A stretch of DNA of 64,000 bases from an uncultured Thermoanaerobaculia bacterium (GCA_951812325.1 OX638294.1:1838859-1902858); one strand, 5' to 3'; positions 46,161 through 53,575 are shown, counted from the stretch's first letter. Notes: a model not told the origin generated them from the letters alone. Program-made: numbers and translations.

Positions 46161-46466
46161 ATGAAGAACACTCTGCATGCCCTTGCCGCCTGCATGGCCA
46201 TCGCGCTGGCAATACAGGTTCCCGCTACTCCGACGGCCTCGCCGCAAGGTTCCGTTGAACCAACTCCAGTAACCGACGGTGGAACCGAAACCGTTGCACT
46301 CTCCCCGGCAACCCTCGACGCGGTCACCGGCGCCATCAACTGGCCCTTGATCGCCTGCTTGACAAGCGCGGCCGTCCTGGTCGTGGGCGCCAGCCTGGCG
46401 GCAAGTCCCGGCATCGGTGCGGTCGCATCCGCCACGCTCGCGGCGTTCTGCCGGGCCCGCTACTGA
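46161..46466 (+). CDS. Bacteriocin-like precursor peptide B (signal peptide plus GA-type leader)
   Basis: A 101-residue precursor. Residues 1-20 are a Sec-type signal (LHALAACMAIALAIQV), then a Thr/Pro spacer, then LSPATLDAVTGA at 47-58. That matches the class II bacteriocin double-glycine leader at every key place: Leu -12, Ser -11, Leu -7, Val -4, Gly -2, Ala -1. The predicted core is residues 59-101, starting INWPLIAC and ending LAAFCRARY. It is 43 residues, mostly Gly/Ala/Val/Ser with glycine-zipper spacing, with Cys66 and Cys97 near its ends and a basic tip. Start ATG follows CAGAGATCAACCAG. It should be a membrane-active peptide, cut by the C39 peptidase. Confidence 0.8.
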   Translation: MKNTLHALAACMAIALAIQVPATPTASPQGSVEPTPVTDGGTETVALSPATLDAVTGAINWPLIACLTSAAVLVVGASLAASPGIGAVASATLAAFCRARY

Positions 46467-46518
46467 CAACAGCCACAGTCATCAACTCTTCACTCAACTC
46501 AAACACAGGAACCTCCTC

Positions 46519-46983
46519 ATGAAAACACTTGCATCCACTACAACCTGCCTGCTGCTTTCCGTCGCAACGCCAGGCCTCGCTTCAGGCGCCGACGCGGATC
46601 CGGGCATTGACCCGGCCGCCTTCGGCAGTCGAACCACCTCCTCCTCGGCACACCAAAGCCCCGGCGACGGCGGGCGCAAAGTCCCTTGGGCCCTCGAACT
46701 GAAGGCGGTCTCGGGGACGGGAGCCGCTACCGCCATTCCGACCGTGGCGGCGGCATCGGCCGAGCCCGCTACGCCGGGCTCATTCTGGCCCCGCGCCTCC
46801 GGGCCCGCCCACGCCGGTCCGCTGGCGCACCTTCCCGAAACGGAGCCAATCGAGTTGGCAGTGTTTGGGCCTTGCGGCTGCATCTGGCCTTCCCCGTGCC
46901 TGTTTCCCTTTCCTTTCCCGTTTCCGTGGCCTGCCGAACCGATCTTCGATCCGCTGCCCATTCCCGGCACCTGGCCCCTCTAG
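46519..46983 (+). CDS. Secreted Phe/Trp/Pro-rich peptide (cluster peptide C)
   Basis: A 154-residue protein with a signal peptide (LASTTTCLLLSVATPGLASG) and a ribosome site CAGGA. The middle is Ala/Pro/Ser-rich. ELKAVSGT at 60-67 has the ELxxVxG spacing of double-glycine leaders but lacks the preceding Leu/Ser, so it is only a possible cut site. The C-terminus is remarkable: FGPCGCIWPSPCLFPFPFPF and then PWPAEPIFDPLPIPGTWPL, with three cysteines and alternating Phe-Pro. It resembles the end of peptide A. No known family; it may be a structural partner, an immunity or decoy peptide, or a second class of product. Confidence 0.65.
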   Translation: MKTLASTTTCLLLSVATPGLASGADADPGIDPAAFGSRTTSSSAHQSPGDGGRKVPWALELKAVSGTGAATAIPTVAAASAEPATPGSFWPRASGPAHAGPLAHLPETEPIELAVFGPCGCIWPSPCLFPFPFPFPWPAEPIFDPLPIPGTWPL

Positions 46984-47031
46984 ACCGTCTCCTCCAGTCA
47001 TGAATTTGCAATACTGAAAGGACATCTCATC

Positions 47032-47355
47032 ATGAACCTATGTACCGCAGCGTTCCTCGTCACCTGCCTTCTGGTCCCGTCGGGCTCGATCGCAGCCACC
47101 TCGAACGCTCCATCCGGCGACCCGGACCGAGCAGTCTCCGCGGCGCCACTCGCGGCAACCGCAGACATCGGGTCCAACGAAACCAACGCGATGACCGACA
47201 AGGAAACCGCCATGGTCGTCGGCGCCGGCTGGCAATCCGAATTCTGGTGCGGCGTTGCAGCCGGCGCCGGCATGGTCCTGACGGCAACCGGTGTTCTGAC
47301 GCCCGTCGGAATCGCTCTTGGCGGAGCCGGAATCTACTGTGCGTTGTACCCGTAA
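47032..47355 (+). CDS. Bacteriocin-like precursor peptide D
   Basis: A 107-residue precursor with AAAGGA before the ATG. Signal peptide LCTAAFLVTCLLVPSGSIAA, acidic spacer, then the leader MTDKETAMVVGA at 54-65: Met -12, Glu -8, Val -4, Gly -2, Ala -1, close to the usual LTDKEL-xx-(I/V)-xGG form. Core 66-107 (42 residues) begins GWQSEFWCGVAAGAG and ends ALGGAGIYCALYP. Cys73 and Cys103 stand near the two ends, with glycine-zipper stretches between. It aligns with peptides B and E around the leader (GA followed by an aromatic residue and then the first Cys). Confidence 0.8.
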   Translation: MNLCTAAFLVTCLLVPSGSIAATSNAPSGDPDRAVSAAPLAATADIGSNETNAMTDKETAMVVGAGWQSEFWCGVAAGAGMVLTATGVLTPVGIALGGAGIYCALYP

Positions 47356-47442
47356 CGAGGCGACACCGTGTCTCACCACTGTCCGCTTCGCAGTGAATCA
47401 CTCATCCTCTCTTCCATCCACACCCACAAAGGAACCTTCAAA

Positions 47443-47742
47443 ATGAAGTTTGTCTCAGTTGCACTCACCTTCGCTCTTCTTTCTTCGGGCCTTGCCATGG
47501 CCGCTCCTGGCACTTCCGACGTACCGCATGTCTCTTCGCCCGCCTCGATCCAGGAGGTCGTTCGCGTCGACGACAGTTCGCTCGATGTCACTTTGGGCGC
47601 TTTCAACCGGCCCGCGTGTTTCGGCATTGCGATCGGTGTCGCTCTCGGCGCCCTGGCGGCAGGCCCCATCACAGGCATCATTGCCATATCGCTGGGCGGA
47701 GCATTTGCACCGGCTGTCGGAACCCTGCTTTGTTCTCGCTGA
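47443..47742 (+). CDS. Bacteriocin-like precursor peptide E
   Basis: A 99-residue precursor with AAAGGAACC before the ATG. Signal peptide KFVSVALTFALLSSGLAMA (cut after residue 20), spacer, then VDDSSLDVTLGA at 42-53 as the double-glycine-type leader (Leu -7, Gly -2, Ala -1). Core 54-99 (46 residues) starts FNRPACFGIAIGVALGA and ends APAVGTLLCSR; Cys59 and Cys97 bracket a Gly/Ala/Ile-rich helix-forming stretch. SLDVTLGAFNRPAC parallels TLDAVTGAINWPLIAC in peptide B. It closes the peptide block; 520 bp without genes follow. Confidence 0.8.
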   Translation: MKFVSVALTFALLSSGLAMAAPGTSDVPHVSSPASIQEVVRVDDSSLDVTLGAFNRPACFGIAIGVALGALAAGPITGIIAISLGGAFAPAVGTLLCSR

Positions 47743-47931
47743 TTCTGGCGCTCTAGGCTAACGAACGTTGCACCGCGAGAACTCGATGGGCTTGTCAGCA
47801 CAGCGACGAAACCGGCTGGATACGCGGCCTCCCTTCACGCCGGCGTTTCACCGGACAGAGGAAGCCAAGGTGGACTTCGACCGCGTGTCGCCCAACTCCT
47901 GTCGGGGCTTTCGCGATGTCATCCTTCTTCA
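47743..47931. other. Intergenic stretch between the last peptide and the palindrome
   Basis: No conserved frame on either strand. The stretch leads into the 37-bp palindrome at 47932 and, after it, a GC-rich leader up to the permease gene at 48265. Confidence 0.4.
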
Positions 47932-47968
47932 GCGGCTCGACGGGGTCCGGCGGACCCCGTCGAGCCGC
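47932..47968. terminator. 37-bp near-perfect palindrome ending the peptide block
   Basis: GCGGCTCGACGGGGTCCG and its exact complement are separated by one base, giving an 18-bp inverted repeat. There is no T-tract on either side, so if it terminates transcription it would do so by a factor-independent stall without a U-run or with Rho. It could equally protect the 3' end of the peptide mRNA from exonucleases, keeping peptide levels above transporter levels. Confidence 0.55.
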
Positions 47969-48125
47969 AGCCGGCCGAGGTCGGACGAGAGACTGCAGAC
48001 TGCCGGATCCGCAGGCACAGGTCTGTTTGACGGGCGTTGCAGTCGCGGGATAGCGTCCGTTCATCGGTCGTCAGACGCGCAGGGCGCCTGCGAGGGCCCC
48101 CTGCCAAATTCGCCGTCGCCCCTTG

Positions 48126-48148
48126 GGCGCAGGGTCGCTCCCTGCGCC
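48126..48148 (+). other. Hairpin in the 5' leader of the ABC operon
   Basis: GGCGCAGGG, loop TCGCT, CCCTGCGCC: a perfect 9-bp stem 117 bp before the permease ATG. A regulatory role is possible but not shown. Confidence 0.35.
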
Positions 48149-48264
48149 AGGCAAGTCGGCGGGGGGTCTCGTTTCCCCTGCGCGGGGCGGCCGATCCGGT
48201 TCGCCACCAGTCCAGGTGCCGGCCGCCTTTTCTTGGAGCCGGCTGGCGCCCCCTGGAGGACCTG

Positions 48265-49878
48265 ATGGCGATGTTGACGAATCCGGGCAGCCGCGCAGAC
48301 CTGCTGCTGACCCTGGCGCGGCTCTCACTTCCGGACGCGGTGCGACGGGCCGACCAGCCGGTCGCGGCGGCGATCCTGTTCGTTTTCCTGTTTCTGGTCT
48401 TCGCGACCGCCGGGACACTGGGTGTGCTTCCAGTGGTCTTCGCGCTCGAGAGCGACGGCCTGCGCGGGAACCTCCTGAGCCTGATCGCGTGCTCGGTGAC
48501 GGCGTTCGCACTGCTCGGCCAGGTGGCGCTTCGAGCGCCGGTCACGTGGTTGCTCGATCTGAAAGACCTGTTGCGGCTGCCCGTCGGCTTTCGCGATCTA
48601 TACGGGCTCCGTTGCGTTCTGAGCACGGTCGGTTACTGGCTTCCCGTTCTCGGTCCGGCAGGCGTCTACCTCACGGTGATGAGGTCGGGCGGCATCGTCG
48701 GAGTTCCGGTCACCCTGTTCGGCATTCTGAGCCTGGTCTGGATCTTCGGCCGTGCGGCGGCGGTCCTGTCGATTCTGGCCGATCGCTGGGTCGAAGGCGC
48801 CCTCGGCGTTCTGGCCACGTTCGTGATCGCGGCCGTCGCGCAGACCGCCATCTTCGCCGGCGTATTCGCCTTCGGCGGCGAGCTCGGTTCCCAGGGAATC
48901 ACTCGGGCCGTCGAAGAATCAGCGGTTCTCGGCGCCCTCGCTTTCACGCCGCCTGGAATGGTAGCTGGCATAGTCCATGAACCCGGCTGGTCGGCTCCGA
49001 ATCTGGCAAGGCTCGGAGGCCTGCTCGCCATTCTCGGCGCGTTGTCCGTGCTCGAGAACCGGCTCCTTCTTCGCAGCTACCTGGAGCGTCCGGGCGGAGA
49101 CCGGCGCACCGCCTCCGGGGTCCTGCCTCTGGCGCGGACGCTGCGCAGAGGGAACCGTCTGACTCCCATGGGCACCTTGACGCTGCTCGAAACCGAGTGC
49201 CTGTTGCGCCACAAACCGGCGCGTCTGATTCTGGCAATGACGGCCGGCTGGACCGTGGTGGCAGTGCCTGTCTTCGCCGGTGGAGCAGTCGCGGCAGTCG
49301 GGTTCCTGACTCTGTGTCTGTACGAGTTCCGCATCGGCAAGCAGCCACCGAGCTGCCATGTATGGCCGGAGTCGCTCACCCTGCCCTTTTCCGTGGCGAG
49401 GATCTTCCGCACGCCAAGCCGGGTGACCAGCCTGGTAGCCGCCTTGGTCATCGCGTTCGCCCTCGGCCTGACCCCACTCGACTGGTTCGGGTGGGGCTTC
49501 TTCCTCATCGCATTTTGCCTGTTGCTGGCCGGCGGCCTTCTGGCTACCGCCGGATACGGCCTGATCCAGCTCGGCTGGCCTCAGCGCAACTCCGGTTTCC
49601 TCGACAACGCGAGCGGCGCCAGGATCGCAAGCTCCTTCGTCCTGACGCACGTTGCAGGCGCCCCCTTCCTTCTCTCCTTCGTTCTCTACGCACTCCACGA
49701 CACACAACGGATCAGTCCGCTCACTGCCGGCCTCATCGCGGCGCCGGTGCTCCTGCTGGCTGCTGCGGCCTCGTACGCCTGCCGCCGGCGCCAGGCGCGC
49801 GTGCTCGGCACCCGCGGTCGCGAACTTCTGCTCGACGACGCGGACGAAGACCGTGCGCAGGAACCGAGCTCCTCCTGA
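48265..49878 (+). CDS. ABC-2-type transporter permease-like membrane protein
   Basis: A 537-residue polytopic protein from ATG 48265 (TGGAGGACCTG upstream). About twelve hydrophobic helices lie in two halves with a charged central part (LENRLLLRSYLERPGGDRRT, then ARTLRRGNRLTPMGTLTLLE). It is followed by the ABC ATPase gene at 32 bp and so is its membrane partner. It has the same length and helix layout as the permease at 56747, with scattered identity (LLGLPxxFRxLYxLR, GxLxARLVA-like segments, xILR/LLLRSY), so they are paralogues. The expected role is peptide export, immunity or extrusion from the membrane for the upstream peptides (inference). Confidence 0.75.
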   Translation: MAMLTNPGSRADLLLTLARLSLPDAVRRADQPVAAAILFVFLFLVFATAGTLGVLPVVFALESDGLRGNLLSLIACSVTAFALLGQVALRAPVTWLLDLKDLLRLPVGFRDLYGLRCVLSTVGYWLPVLGPAGVYLTVMRSGGIVGVPVTLFGILSLVWIFGRAAAVLSILADRWVEGALGVLATFVIAAVAQTAIFAGVFAFGGELGSQGITRAVEESAVLGALAFTPPGMVAGIVHEPGWSAPNLARLGGLLAILGALSVLENRLLLRSYLERPGGDRRTASGVLPLARTLRRGNRLTPMGTLTLLETECLLRHKPARLILAMTAGWTVVAVPVFAGGAVAAVGFLTLCLYEFRIGKQPPSCHVWPESLTLPFSVARIFRTPSRVTSLVAALVIAFALGLTPLDWFGWGFFLIAFCLLLAGGLLATAGYGLIQLGWPQRNSGFLDNASGARIASSFVLTHVAGAPFLLSFVLYALHDTQRISPLTAGLIAAPVLLLAAAASYACRRRQARVLGTRGRELLLDDADEDRAQEPSSS

Positions 49879-49910
49879 TCACCCACCAACCACAAGGAAC
49901 CAGCATACTG

Positions 49911-50699
49911 ATGGAAGCCATCAACGCAGAAAACCTGACCCGCTCCTACAACGGCAACGTCGTTGTCGACGGGGTCGATATCGACGTTCAGGAAGGACAG
50001 ATCCTCGGATTCGTCGGCCCCAACGGAGCCGGCAAGACCACGACCTGGTCCATGCTGACCGGGTTGCTCAGACCCACCGGCGGGACCGTGCGCCTGCTCG
50101 GCAGACCGGTCGACGTGAACGACACGGACCTCAAGCGGCAACTCGGCATCGTTCCGGACGAGAGTGTGATCTTCGAGAGCCTGACCGGCGAAGAACTGCT
50201 GCTCTCGTACGCCCGCATCTACGGCCTGAGCCGGGAAGACGCCGGGCAACGAACCGACGAGGCGCTGTCCGTCTTCGACCTCGAGGACGCGGCGAAGCGA
50301 CCGATCACCACCTACTCCCACGGCATGAAGAAGAAGCTCCGCCTGGCAGCCGCCACCCTGCATGCCCCGCGCGTGCTGTTTCTGGACGAGCCGTTCGAAG
50401 GCATGGACGCGCTCAGCGCGCGCACCGTCATGTCGATCCTGAAACAGATGGCCGAGCAGGACGGCGTCGCCGTATTTCTGACCTCCCACATGCTCGACTA
50501 CGTGGAACGCGTATCGAGCCACATCGCCGTCATCCGCGACGGCAAGGTGCTCCTGTCCTGTTCCCGGGCGGAGTTTCGCGAACTGCCCGACGCCGAGGGA
50601 GAAGACGGCGCCGGCCGCCTCGAGAACCTGATCCTCAGCATCTCCCGACGCGAGAGGTTCTCCCGCCTCTCGTGGATCGGCAACAGGAGCAGGACATGA
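49911..50699 (+). CDS. ABC transporter ATP-binding protein
   Basis: A 262-residue ABC ATPase. Walker A GPNGAGKTT at 36-44, signature segment YSHGMKKKLRLA (136-146, the degenerate form of LSGGQ usual in ABC-2 exporters), Walker B VLFLDEPFEGMD at 155-166, and the H-loop SHMLDYVE near 192. GFVGPNGAGKTTT, LTGLLRPTGG and ITTYSHGMKKKL match the drug/bacteriocin-resistance type (CcmA/NatA-like). It sits between the permease and the Yip1-like gene in one operon. Such ATPase-permease pairs often give self-immunity to bacteriocins. The stop overlaps a decoy ATG (see the 50693 duplication). Confidence 0.92.
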   Translation: MEAINAENLTRSYNGNVVVDGVDIDVQEGQILGFVGPNGAGKTTTWSMLTGLLRPTGGTVRLLGRPVDVNDTDLKRQLGIVPDESVIFESLTGEELLLSYARIYGLSREDAGQRTDEALSVFDLEDAAKRPITTYSHGMKKKLRLAAATLHAPRVLFLDEPFEGMDALSARTVMSILKQMAEQDGVAVFLTSHMLDYVERVSSHIAVIRDGKVLLSCSRAEFRELPDAEGEDGAGRLENLILSISRRERFSRLSWIGNRSRT

Positions 50700-50800
50700 C
50701 CGAGCCTCCCCGGAACACCCACGCACGCCACGCACCAACTACCCCGCCCCCCCTCCGGAACCGACCTGGGAGCAAGACATGACCGAGCCTTCCCAACACA
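50693..50800 (+). repeat. Duplicated translation start of the Yip1-like gene
   Basis: GACATGACCGAGCCT occurs at 50693 and again at 50776, 83 bp apart, and the following bases stay similar. The first ATG overlaps the ATPase stop and opens a 28-codon frame (MTEPPRNTHARHAPTT...) whose stop overlaps the true ATG at 50779. The frame works as a small coupled leader ORF, whether or not its product matters. Confidence 0.8.
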
Positions 50801-51567
50801 TCCACGACCTGCCCCGGGTGACCCACGGCGGGGACCAGCCAAGCGCCCGGGGAGACTGGTTCAAGGCTCTCATTCGAATCGTCACGTCGCCTCGGAAGAG
50901 CTTCCGGATCATCGGCCGGAGTTCACCCTGGCTTCCCGCCATGCTTCTGATCCTGTTCGGAACGCTCGTTCTCGTCGAGTTGAACCAGCCCTACCAGGAG
51001 AAGGCCATGAGGGCCGAACTCGCCAGGGCGCTTCCGGGAAACGCCGAACAGGCCGACCAGGTTCTGGCTCAGATGGAACAGGCCCGGCAAGGGAGCCCGG
51101 TCGTCCGATGGGCGGGGAGGGCCATGGCCGGCGCCGCATTCGTTGTCAAGCTGTTCATTCAGACCCTGTTCGTGTGGCTCCTCGCCGTGGCTTTCCTGGG
51201 TCAGGTCCGCTTCGTCCACGCGCTCTCACTGATGGTTCACCTGAGCGTGATCGCACACCTCCAGGCCTGGGCCGCCCTGTTCATCGCCAGTCGGAGAGGC
51301 CTGGACGCGATCCAGGCGGCCGCGGACCTCGAGCCGGCCCCGGGGCTCAACCTGCTGCTGGCCGGGGACAACGCCGCGCTCAACGTCGTCTGGGCAAGTG
51401 TCAATCCCTTCACGATCTGGTTCCTGGTCCTGCTCGGTCTGGGCTCGGCAGCCGTCCTCGGCCTGCCTCGACGAAGAGGCTACCTGCTCGCCGGCTTGTA
51501 CTGGGCATCGACGACGGCGCTCGCGGCGGCAACGGTGGGAGTGGCGGCCCGTCTGACGCCGGGCTAG
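50779..51567 (+). CDS. Yip1-domain membrane protein
   Basis: A 262-residue membrane protein. Soluble N-terminus (~35 residues), then a Yip1-type arrangement: ALIRIVTSPRKSFRIIGRSS, PWLPAMLLILFGTLVLVELN as TM1, a charged segment ERAL-type (YQEKAMRAELARALPGNAEQ), then four more helices (VVKLFIQTLFVWLLAVAFLG, ALSLMVHLSVIAHLQAWAAL, FTIWFLVLLGLGSAAVLGL, LYWASTTALAAATVGVAA). Yip1 family proteins beside ABC-2 genes are common, and their role is undefined. The TAG stop is within the left end of the MITE-like element. Confidence 0.75.
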   Translation: MTEPSQHIHDLPRVTHGGDQPSARGDWFKALIRIVTSPRKSFRIIGRSSPWLPAMLLILFGTLVLVELNQPYQEKAMRAELARALPGNAEQADQVLAQMEQARQGSPVVRWAGRAMAGAAFVVKLFIQTLFVWLLAVAFLGQVRFVHALSLMVHLSVIAHLQAWAALFIASRRGLDAIQAAADLEPAPGLNLLLAGDNAALNVVWASVNPFTIWFLVLLGLGSAAVLGLPRRRGYLLAGLYWASTTALAAATVGVAARLTPG

Positions 51568-51822
51568 CTGGCAGCCCGTGCAAGAAGTCCCGCTGCACTC
51601 GATCGGCCAGGCATCCCGTCCAGCATCTCCGGCCAGCCGGGCGCTCGATGATTCGCATCCGGAGGTGGGTCGCGTGCGGCGCGGGACGCGCCGCACGGGC
51701 AGGCTCCCCGGTCGCCCTCGTTCCCCGGATTGAGGGCGGCCCGATATGCTCCCTCGTCGCGCCTTGCTGGACGGGCGCCCGACCGTTCCCGGTGCAACAC
51801 GGACCTTTGCGCGGGCTGCCAG
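51564..51822 (+). mobile_element. MITE-like element, copy 2 (~255 bp, imperfect terminal inverted repeats)
   Basis: Homologous end to end with the element at 35234-35482. Left end GGCAGCCCGTGCAAGAAGTC, right end GACCTTTGCGCGGGCTGCC (imperfect TIR). The second hairpin is perfect, GTGCGGCGCG / CGCGCCGCAC, with different bases from the other copies; the first hairpin has decayed. The shared block near CGGCCCGATATGCTCCCTCG is identical. It carries the stop codon of the Yip1 gene in its left end. No gene lies in 51568-51905. Confidence 0.85.
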
Positions 51823-51905
51823 GCCGAGCGCCACGAGGCAGGCGGACGTCCCGATGTCAGCCGGTTCACGGAAGAGGATCACCAGGTCAAAGGAGGAGAC
51901 AAGCG

Positions 51906-53006
51906 ATGCAGCGCAGGGATCGCGGAGTACTCGCGGCGGCAGCCGCCATCATCGTCCTCGCGGCGCCGGTCGCGACAGCCGCCGAGGAGGACGCGGCACC
52001 CCGAACGGCCTCGGGGCGTCCCGACTTCACCGGCAGCTACGATATCGCCACGCTGACACCGCTGAACCGGCCAGCCGAGTTCGGCGACAACCTGTTCCTG
52101 ACGCCGGAGCAGGCGAACGAGATCGTCGAAACGGAGCGTCAACGGGTGGCATCCCGCGCAGCCAGGCGGGACATCACCGAGCCGCCGCCGCCGGGCGGCG
52201 CACCGCCGATCGGTCTGGGCGAGGAGTTCCGCGAGACCAGCGGCGCCGGCAACGTCGGCGGCTACAACAACTTCTGGACAGACCGCGGCAGCGACGTGTT
52301 CTCGATCGACGGGAAGTTCCGCACTTCGATCATCACCGACCCGCCCAACGGTCGGATGCCGGCACTCACCGCGGAGACGATGCAGCGGCTGTCGGAGCGC
52401 CGTGGACGACGACGCGGCAACGACGGCACCGCCTGGTGGCTGGAGGTCGAGGGCCCCGGCCCCTACGACGGGCCCGAGTCCCTGGGCGTTCCGGAACGCT
52501 GCCTGATCGGCTTCGGCTCCACCGCCGGACCGCCGATGCTGCCCGTGCTCTACAACAACGCCAAGCGGATCGTGCAGACCGGTGATCACCTGATGATCCT
52601 GACCGAGATGGTCCACGATGCCCGGATCGTGCGCATCGGCGGCGACCACATGCCGGAGGGCGAACGCCGCTGGCTGGGCGATTCGATCGGCTGGTGGGAA
52701 GGCGACACCCTGGTGGTCGAGACGACGAACTTCGTCGACCAGCCGGCGCTGTTCCTCGCCTCACGGAATCTCAGGGTGACCGAGCGTTTCACCCGCGTGA
52801 ACGCCAACGACCTTCTCTACAGCTTCACGGTCGAGGATCCCACGGTCTGGAGCGCACCCTGGAGCGGCGAGTACCTGTGGCCGGGCATCGACGGCAACGT
52901 CTACGAGTACGCCTGCCACGAGGGGAACTACGCGATGGGAAACATCCTCCGGGGAGCGCGGCTACTGGAAGATGAGATGCGGAGCGCGGCCGGCGGCGGC
53001 CAGTAG
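51906..53006 (+). CDS. Secreted protein, paralogue of the 14152 family
   Basis: A 366-residue protein with the best ribosome site in the window (AAAGGAGGAG). Signal peptide GVLAAAAAIIVLAAPVATA. The same blocks as the protein at 14152: PRTASGRPDFTGSYDI, FSIDGKFRTSIITDPPNGRMP, NDGTAWWLEVEG, VQTGDHLMILTEMVHDARIV, GWWEGDTLVVETTNF, YEYACHEGNYAMGNILRGAR. Function unknown, probably periplasmic or surface. It is convergent with DUF6152 and the third paralogue. Confidence 0.8.
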   Translation: MQRRDRGVLAAAAAIIVLAAPVATAAEEDAAPRTASGRPDFTGSYDIATLTPLNRPAEFGDNLFLTPEQANEIVETERQRVASRAARRDITEPPPPGGAPPIGLGEEFRETSGAGNVGGYNNFWTDRGSDVFSIDGKFRTSIITDPPNGRMPALTAETMQRLSERRGRRRGNDGTAWWLEVEGPGPYDGPESLGVPERCLIGFGSTAGPPMLPVLYNNAKRIVQTGDHLMILTEMVHDARIVRIGGDHMPEGERRWLGDSIGWWEGDTLVVETTNFVDQPALFLASRNLRVTERFTRVNANDLLYSFTVEDPTVWSAPWSGEYLWPGIDGNVYEYACHEGNYAMGNILRGARLLEDEMRSAAGGGQ

Positions 53007-53115
53007 CGCCCGGTCTTGCCGCTCCCCCTGTGGAGGGGCCATGCCCGGAACGCCGTCAGCGACGGGTTGGCGGCCGTGGCAGCCCGCCGCCGCAGCCCAG
53101 GCCGACCGGCTAACG

Positions 53116-53550
53116 CTAACGACCCGGCGACTCGGTCGGGTCCCGGCCGTCGCGCGGCGCGCCGGTGCCCGACGAGCCCATGAACAGCTTGCGGCCGTCG
53201 GGGAAGGTCAGGTCGCGGCCATTCGCCTTGTTCGATCCGTCCTTCGCCTGGTAGCCATCGACCACGATCTCTGTCCCCGGCAGCAGCGACTTCTTGGTGA
53301 AACCGCGCCGGGCCAGCGTGTTCGGAGTGCCTCCTTCGACCATCCAGACCGTCGAAGAGCCATCATCGTTCGCGACTTCGAGGTGGATCCAGGCGTGGGG
53401 GTTGATCCACTCCATCTTCGTCACCGTGCCGCGAAGCTGGAGCGGCCGGTCGGCGTCGAACTCGGCCGAGAAGGCGTGGTGAGCCGCGACCGGAATGGCG
53501 ATTGCCAAGGCCGCGCCCGCGGCGGCTGGGACGATTCGCTGCAACTTCAC
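53116..53550 (-). CDS. DUF6152 family secreted protein
   Basis: A 144-residue protein with signal peptide PAAAGAALAIAIPVAA followed by HHAFSAEFDADRPLQLRGTV and KMEWINPHAWIHLEV, both hallmarks of DUF6152. The His pair directly at the predicted mature N-terminus suggests metal (copper) binding, as in other proteins with an exposed N-terminal His; this is inference. It lies 25 bp downstream of the third secreted paralogue on the same strand, so they form an operon. Confidence 0.85.
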   Translation of the reverse strand: MKLQRIVPAAAGAALAIAIPVAAHHAFSAEFDADRPLQLRGTVTKMEWINPHAWIHLEVANDDGSSTVWMVEGGTPNTLARRGFTKKSLLPGTEIVVDGYQAKDGSNKANGRDLTFPDGRKLFMGSSGTGAPRDGRDPTESPGR

Positions 53551-53575
53551 TGTGGTTCTCCTCTTTCCGGGGCCG

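Noticed and set aside
50696..50782. 28-residue peptide as a sixth cluster peptide
   Set aside because: No signal peptide or leader; it arises from a duplication of the next gene's start.
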